Origin: JBLIOB01 sp047639575
Lineage (GTDB): Bacteria; Bacteroidota; Bacteroidia; Flavobacteriales_D; Parvicellaceae
Length of the DNA stretch: 9,321 nucleotides
Direction: 5' to 3'
NCBI GenBank assembly: GCA_047639575.1
Contig: JBLIOB010000159.1
Location: 1 to 9,321 of the forward strand
The position numbers and the translations under genes were made by a program. Below are positions 5,631 to 9,321 of this stretch, one piece after another (the first letter of the stretch is position 1; each line of letters opens with the position of its first letter). A model generated the notes under the pieces. The model worked only from the letters and a program-made list of their open reading frames with translations. It did not search any database and was not told where the DNA came from.

Positions 5631-7067
5631 CTAGAATTGAAAATAAATAAACTGTTGCACTTCTCCACCAAAAAGAACCATTACCAAAATAAGTCCATAG
5701 TACATGGCATAACGAAATGGCCATTTCCAATTAATTCCAAGTTTCTCAATTGCAAATTCCTGCTCCCTTCCTAACCACTCAACAATCATAAAAACCACAA
5801 GGATTACGATTAAGGTTTTTGGCAGTACTTCAGGCATTGAAAACAAGGACCACGAATGGATATTCAATATGTAAGAAAATGCGTGATCAAGACTCTCGGC
5901 TCTAAAAAATATCCATGCAAATGAAGTCATCATGAATGTCAATAACATTAAAGCCACATTTTTAAAAGAAGGGAAGTGTTTCCCAGCAGAGACAACATCA
6001 AGGTGTTTACGGTTACCTTTTGTTAAAATAAGTGGCAAGAAGAACAGTGCATGTAGAAAACCCCACGCGATGAAAGTCCAATTCGATCCATGCCAAAATC
6101 CGCTTACTATAAAAATGATAAAGGTATTTCTGATCTTGACCCAAGTACTTCCTCTACTTCCTCCCAATGGAATGTATAGATAATCTCTGAACCAAGTGGA
6201 AAGCGAGATATGCCACCTCCTCCAAAACTCACCTATGTTCCTTGAAAAGTACGGGAAAGCAAAATTTCTCTTCAAATCAAAGCCAAAAAGTCTCGATACG
6301 CCAATTGCGATATCAGAATAACCAGAGAAGTCACCGTAAATTTGAAAGCTGAAAAATAAAACCCCCATTACTAAAGTGCTTCCAGAATAATTGGCTGAAT
6401 TATTAAATATTTCATTGGCATATGCAGCGCAATTGTCTGCTATTACAATTTTCTTGAATAGCCCCCATAATATCTGTCGCATTCCGTCAACTGCTCTTGC
6501 ATAGTTGAAAGAACGTTTCTCCATAAACTGGGGCAGTAAGTTTGTGGCTCGTTCGATGGGCCCAGCAACAAGTTGTGGGAAAAAGCTAACGAAGGCTGAA
6601 AATGCTAATATATCCGTTGTGGGTTGAAGTTTTTTCCTATAAACATCAATTGAATAGCTTAGTGTTTGAAAGGTGTAAAAACTAATTCCAACGGGAAGTA
6701 TTATATCCAACGAACTTCCGCTTATTTCGGATCCAAAAAACGAAAACGCAGAAGTAAAACTGTCGAGAAAGAAATTGAAATATTTAAAAAATCCGAGAAA
6801 TCCAAGATTGACAATAATGCTAAGCCATAGCAATAACTTACGTTTTGTTTTGTCTTCTTGCTTTGAAAGCCCAAGACCTACCAGATAATCTACGATTGTA
6901 CTGAATAAGATTAACGCTAAGAACCTCCAATCCCAGCATCCATAAAAGAAATAACTCGCTATAACCAGCAACCCATTCTGAACTTTAATGTTTGCCTTTC
7001 TCAACAACCAATAAATCGTAAAAACGATTGGTAAAAAAATCCCGAAGTCAATGGAGTTAAAAAACAT
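5631..7067 (-). CDS. AlgI/DltB-type membrane-bound O-acyltransferase (MBOAT)
   Basis: This 478-residue multi-pass inner-membrane enzyme would take an acyl group, probably acetyl, from a cytoplasmic donor and move it outward for transfer to an extracytoplasmic polymer. It has about ten or more hydrophobic segments along its whole length, the usual size for the AlgI family. Recognised motifs are LPVGISFYTFQTLSYSIDVYR (about 124-144), FFPQLVAGPIERA (162-174), FWRRWHISLSTWFRDYLYIPLGG (281-303) with His286, and SGFWHGSNWTFIAWG (322-336) with the conserved catalytic-type His326. The spacing of 40 residues between the two histidines fits the family. The ATG at 7067 begins the typical 'MFFNSIDFGIFLP' N-terminus. 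The SGNH-like gene follows after 3 nt. A 79-nt gap separates it from the DUF58 gene upstream, with no obvious terminator or strong promoter in it, so it could be read from upstream or from its own weak promoter. No other glycan genes are in the window, so the acceptor cannot be named. Confidence 0.93.
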   Translation of the reverse strand: MFFNSIDFGIFLPIVFTIYWLLRKANIKVQNGLLVIASYFFYGCWDWRFLALILFSTIVDYLVGLGLSKQEDKTKRKLLLWLSIIVNLGFLGFFKYFNFFLDSFTSAFSFFGSEISGSSLDIILPVGISFYTFQTLSYSIDVYRKKLQPTTDILAFSAFVSFFPQLVAGPIERATNLLPQFMEKRSFNYARAVDGMRQILWGLFKKIVIADNCAAYANEIFNNSANYSGSTLVMGVLFFSFQIYGDFSGYSDIAIGVSRLFGFDLKRNFAFPYFSRNIGEFWRRWHISLSTWFRDYLYIPLGGSRGSTWVKIRNTFIIFIVSGFWHGSNWTFIAWGFLHALFFLPLILTKGNRKHLDVVSAGKHFPSFKNVALMLLTFMMTSFAWIFFRAESLDHAFSYILNIHSWSLFSMPEVLPKTLIVILVVFMIVEWLGREQEFAIEKLGINWKWPFRYAMYYGLILVMVLFGGEVQQFIYFQF

Positions 7068-7146
7068 ACCTGTTGGCTATCTATTTTTTAATTAGCACGG
7101 CACAATTTAACCTTATTGTTATAAATCATAGGGCGTGGCGGCATTT

Positions 7147-8481
7147 TTATAGCATCCCCCTTGACTTCATTTCCAAGTACTTATTGATAACGTCAACGGA
7201 AAGATCCTCAGGTCTGGACAAAATTGACTGAATTCCGTATTTGTTTAGTTCCCTAATGATGACTTGTTTTTCTAACGCGAATTTGGCGCTAATCGTTTTC
7301 TGATAAATATCACTTATGTTCTCTACAACCATTTCAGATCGGTCGTTCAATCCGGTGTTTTCGAAAAAGATTACCACTAGCAAATGTTGTTGGTTAAGCC
7401 GTCTGAAAATTGCAATGGTTCGTTCCATTGCGTACATACTTTCAAAATTCGTAAAAAGCAAAAGCATAGATCGCCCTTTGATGTAGTTTCGAGTTCCATA
7501 ATACAAACGCTCAAAATTAGCATCCATGAATTGCGTTTTCTGGCGATAAAGGACTTCCATTATTCTAGAAAGCTGACCCGAATTTCTTTCAGCAGGAAGT
7601 CTTGCGCCAAGCTTGTCGCTAAACGTAATTAGGCCTGCCTTATCCCCTTTTCTAAGAATGATGTTTGACATGACCAAAGCAGCATTTATAGAATGGTCCA
7701 AAAGCGTCATCCCTTCAAATGGCAGTCGCATAGACCGGCTCTTATCTATCAAGCAATACACCTGTTGAGATCGCTCATCTTGATATTGATTCACCATCAA
7801 TTCACCACGCCTACTGGTTGCTTTCCAGTTTACAGATCTAAAATCATCGCCCTGGACGTAGTTTTTAATCTGCTCAAATTCATTGTTATTACCAAGCCTT
7901 CGTATCTTCTTAATTCCTTGGAAAACAGCCGTTTTAGAAAACACCTTTAGCTCATGTTTTTTCATCTGAACGATTGAAGGATAACAATGGGCCTCAACTG
8001 GTTCGCCAAGCTGAAACCTTCTTTCGGCAAAATGCAGAATGGACGAAACATAAACATTAGTTTTTCTCCATCTGTAAATACCTCTCCGAACGGGCCTTAC
8101 TTTATAATTAACCTCGTGCGTTTCTTGGGGTAAGAACCTCACAATCTCTTGATTATTTCTAATCTGAAATTCATCAGGTAATTCGTCAATTACTATTGTA
8201 TTGACGGGCATTGTGTAACTACTTTTTAAGACAATTTTAACCGGGTTTTCATCTCCTAAAGAAAGCTGTGGATTAAATGTTCTTGTTGCTTTTATCTCAC
8301 CCTTAGATAAAAACAAAATAAAGATGTCAATTAAAGTGATTGCCAAAAACAGACCTAATACACCTTGAGCAATCGGGAATACGAACGGAACGCCAAAGCT
8401 CACCAAGAACAGTGTCACCACAATTAGGAAGAATAAATAAAACCTCCAGTTAAAATATAGTTGCTTAAAAAACTTAGTCAT
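7147..8481 (-). CDS. DUF58 / vWA-like membrane protein, partner of MoxR
   Basis: This 444-residue protein has two N-terminal membrane segments (about 12-30 and 33-58), then a beta-rich region (about 62-170), then the DUF58 signature 'EFEQIKNYVQGDDFRSVNWKATSRRGELMV' (about 201-230) leading into a von Willebrand A-like fold. The metal-site motif DxSxS is present as D246-K-S-R-S250. At the strand where many vWA proteins carry the last MIDAS Asp, this one reads FTNFES (343-348), so that acidic residue may be missing. Such proteins are encoded next to MoxR ATPases throughout bacteria and are thought to be their clients or adaptors at the membrane. The start codon directly follows the stop of the moxR-like gene (TAG then ATG, no gap), with GAGG just ahead in the last moxR codons, so translation is likely coupled. 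No batA/batB/batD-type genes follow, unlike in aerotolerance operons. The family call is firm; the cellular role is not known. Confidence 0.9.
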   Translation of the reverse strand: MTKFFKQLYFNWRFYLFFLIVVTLFLVSFGVPFVFPIAQGVLGLFLAITLIDIFILFLSKGEIKATRTFNPQLSLGDENPVKIVLKSSYTMPVNTIVIDELPDEFQIRNNQEIVRFLPQETHEVNYKVRPVRRGIYRWRKTNVYVSSILHFAERRFQLGEPVEAHCYPSIVQMKKHELKVFSKTAVFQGIKKIRRLGNNNEFEQIKNYVQGDDFRSVNWKATSRRGELMVNQYQDERSQQVYCLIDKSRSMRLPFEGMTLLDHSINAALVMSNIILRKGDKAGLITFSDKLGARLPAERNSGQLSRIMEVLYRQKTQFMDANFERLYYGTRNYIKGRSMLLLFTNFESMYAMERTIAIFRRLNQQHLLVVIFFENTGLNDRSEMVVENISDIYQKTISAKFALEKQVIIRELNKYGIQSILSRPEDLSVDVINKYLEMKSRGML

Positions 8482-9321
8482 CTACCTCGGAACTTCTATT
8501 TTTTGAATGATCTCCTGAATAATATGTTGTGGAGTCATTCCTTCCATTTCGGCTTCTGGTGTAAGTATGATTCTGTGATTTAACACATGATAAGCTACAT
8601 ATTGAATGTCATCTGGAATAACAAAATCTCTGCTCCTCATAGCTGCAATTGCTTTAGAAGCTTTCATCATTGATAAAGAAGCTCTAGGTGAAGCACCCAA
8701 ATATAATTTACCATGATTTCTAGTTTCATGGGTGATTTGAGCAATGTAGCTTAATAACTGATCTTCAATCCTGATTTTCTCAAGAGTAGCTTGAATCTCT
8801 CGAATTTCTTTAGCACTCAAAACAGCTTTAATAGTATCCAAATTAGGAGAAGCTACCTCATTTCTATATCGATCTAAAATTTTCTTCTCTTCTTCTAAAG
8901 TTGGATAATTCAGGTTGATTTTAAATAAGAATCGATCTAATTGTGCTTCAGGAAGTCTATAAGTTCCTTCTTGTTCCACTGGATTTTGAGTTGCAATTAC
9001 GATAAACGGAAATTCCATTTTATAAGTTTGACCATCATATGTAATTTGCTTTTCTTCCATAACCTCAAACAACGCTGATTGCGTTTTTGCAGGCGACCTA
9101 TTGATCTCATCAATCAACGCAACATTCGTGAAAATTGGCCCTTTTCTAAAAGAAAATTCACTCGTTTTCATGTTGAAAATTGACGTCCCAATAATATCTG
9201 ATGGCATTAAATCAGGAGTAAACTGGATTCTAGAAAAATCTGATGAAAGTGTTTTGGAAATCACTCTTGCCGTTAAGGTTTTTGCAACACCAGGAACACC
9301 TTCAAGTAGTATATGTCCTCC
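8482..9321 (-). CDS. MoxR-type AAA+ ATPase (5' end outside window)
   Basis: The window holds the last 279 residues of a MoxR-family AAA+ ATPase; the frame stays open to the right edge, and about 40-55 N-terminal residues are probably missing. The GTG at 9264 is not the start, because in-frame sequence before it encodes Walker A: 'LLEGVPGVAKTLTA' with Lys14 of the visible part (nucleotides 9282-9280). Walker B is ALIDEIN with Asp71 and Glu72, sensor 1 is Asn113 in ATQNP, the LDRF arginine is Arg130, and the sensor 2 region is LGASPRAS with Arg213. All key residues are therefore intact and an active ATPase is expected. MoxR proteins act as chaperone-like remodelers with vWA-domain partners, and the DUF58/vWA-like gene begins directly after its stop codon. 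Similar pairs in Bacteroidota often follow DUF4350, DUF4129 and SpoIIM-like genes, which may lie just beyond the right edge; this is inference from family context. Confidence 0.93.
   Translation of the reverse strand, partial: GGHILLEGVPGVAKTLTARVISKTLSSDFSRIQFTPDLMPSDIIGTSIFNMKTSEFSFRKGPIFTNVALIDEINRSPAKTQSALFEVMEEKQITYDGQTYKMEFPFIVIATQNPVEQEGTYRLPEAQLDRFLFKINLNYPTLEEEKKILDRYRNEVASPNLDTIKAVLSAKEIREIQATLEKIRIEDQLLSYIAQITHETRNHGKLYLGASPRASLSMMKASKAIAAMRSRDFVIPDDIQYVAYHVLNHRIILTPEAEMEGMTPQHIIQEIIQKIEVPR

Noticed and set aside
5542..5730. Minus-strand 62-codon frame across the MBOAT/SGNH junction
   Set aside because: It overlaps the ends of two firm genes in another frame and has no recognisable features.
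5932..6183. Plus-strand 83-codon frame inside the MBOAT gene
   Set aside because: Antisense to conserved membrane segments and catalytic motifs of the acyltransferase; basic, composition-driven peptide.
7384..7950. Two plus-strand frames (7384-7632, 7693-7950) inside the DUF58 gene
   Set aside because: Both are antisense to the conserved DUF58 core, rich in basic residues, and without domains.
1..9321. CRISPR array, tRNA, insertion sequence or defence island
   Set aside because: No regularly spaced direct repeats, no cloverleaf, no transposase or integrase motifs, and no toxin or nuclease domains were seen on either strand.

Overview
The window looks like chromosomal DNA from a member of the Bacteroidota, probably a marine Flavobacteriales-type organism. 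The support is the AT-rich sequence, the LVIVD-type propeller lipoprotein, the PorE-like TPR/PD40/OmpA protein, and the MoxR plus DUF58 pair in the form common in that phylum. This placement comes from protein family content alone; there is no rRNA or other marker to confirm it. I see no tRNA, rRNA, CRISPR array, insertion sequence or phage gene. The window is best read as housekeeping and envelope genes, not a mobile or defence island.

Left part (1-2375, plus strand): three closely spaced genes for exported proteins. They are a lipoprotein with about seven LVIVD-like propeller repeats (its ATG appears to begin one base before the window), a protein with a small N-terminal beta domain and a probable outer-membrane beta-barrel, and a small cysteine-rich lipoprotein. 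Gaps of 3 nt separate them, so they are almost certainly one operon. Together they would make an outer-membrane or surface assembly of unknown function.

Middle (2376-2556): a convergent intergenic region holding a strong 14-bp rho-independent hairpin that could serve both strands, flanked by two other inverted-repeat structures. The minus-strand gene at 2557-4542 encodes a 661-residue exported protein with TPR repeats, a PD40-type propeller, a carboxypeptidase-regulatory-like domain and an OmpA peptidoglycan-binding domain. This is the domain order of the type IX secretion component PorE, but without a lipobox.

Right part (4701-9321, minus strand): in transcription order, a MoxR-type AAA+ ATPase (5' end cut off by the window), a DUF58/vWA-like membrane protein that begins directly after its stop codon, then after 79 nt an AlgI/DltB-type membrane O-acyltransferase, and 3 nt later an SGNH-like membrane-anchored partner. 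MoxR and DUF58 probably act together as a chaperone-like ATPase and vWA-type client pair. The MBOAT and SGNH pair probably moves an acyl group across the inner membrane onto an envelope glycan that the sequence does not identify. The 158-nt gap between the SGNH gene and the OmpA-family gene carries two small hairpins with the same TTC/GAA loop and a possible Bacteroidota-type promoter.

Nothing here is a clear new system. The least explained items are the three-gene exported operon, the SGNH partner with asparagine where the catalytic aspartate is expected, and the compact structured RNA candidates between genes.
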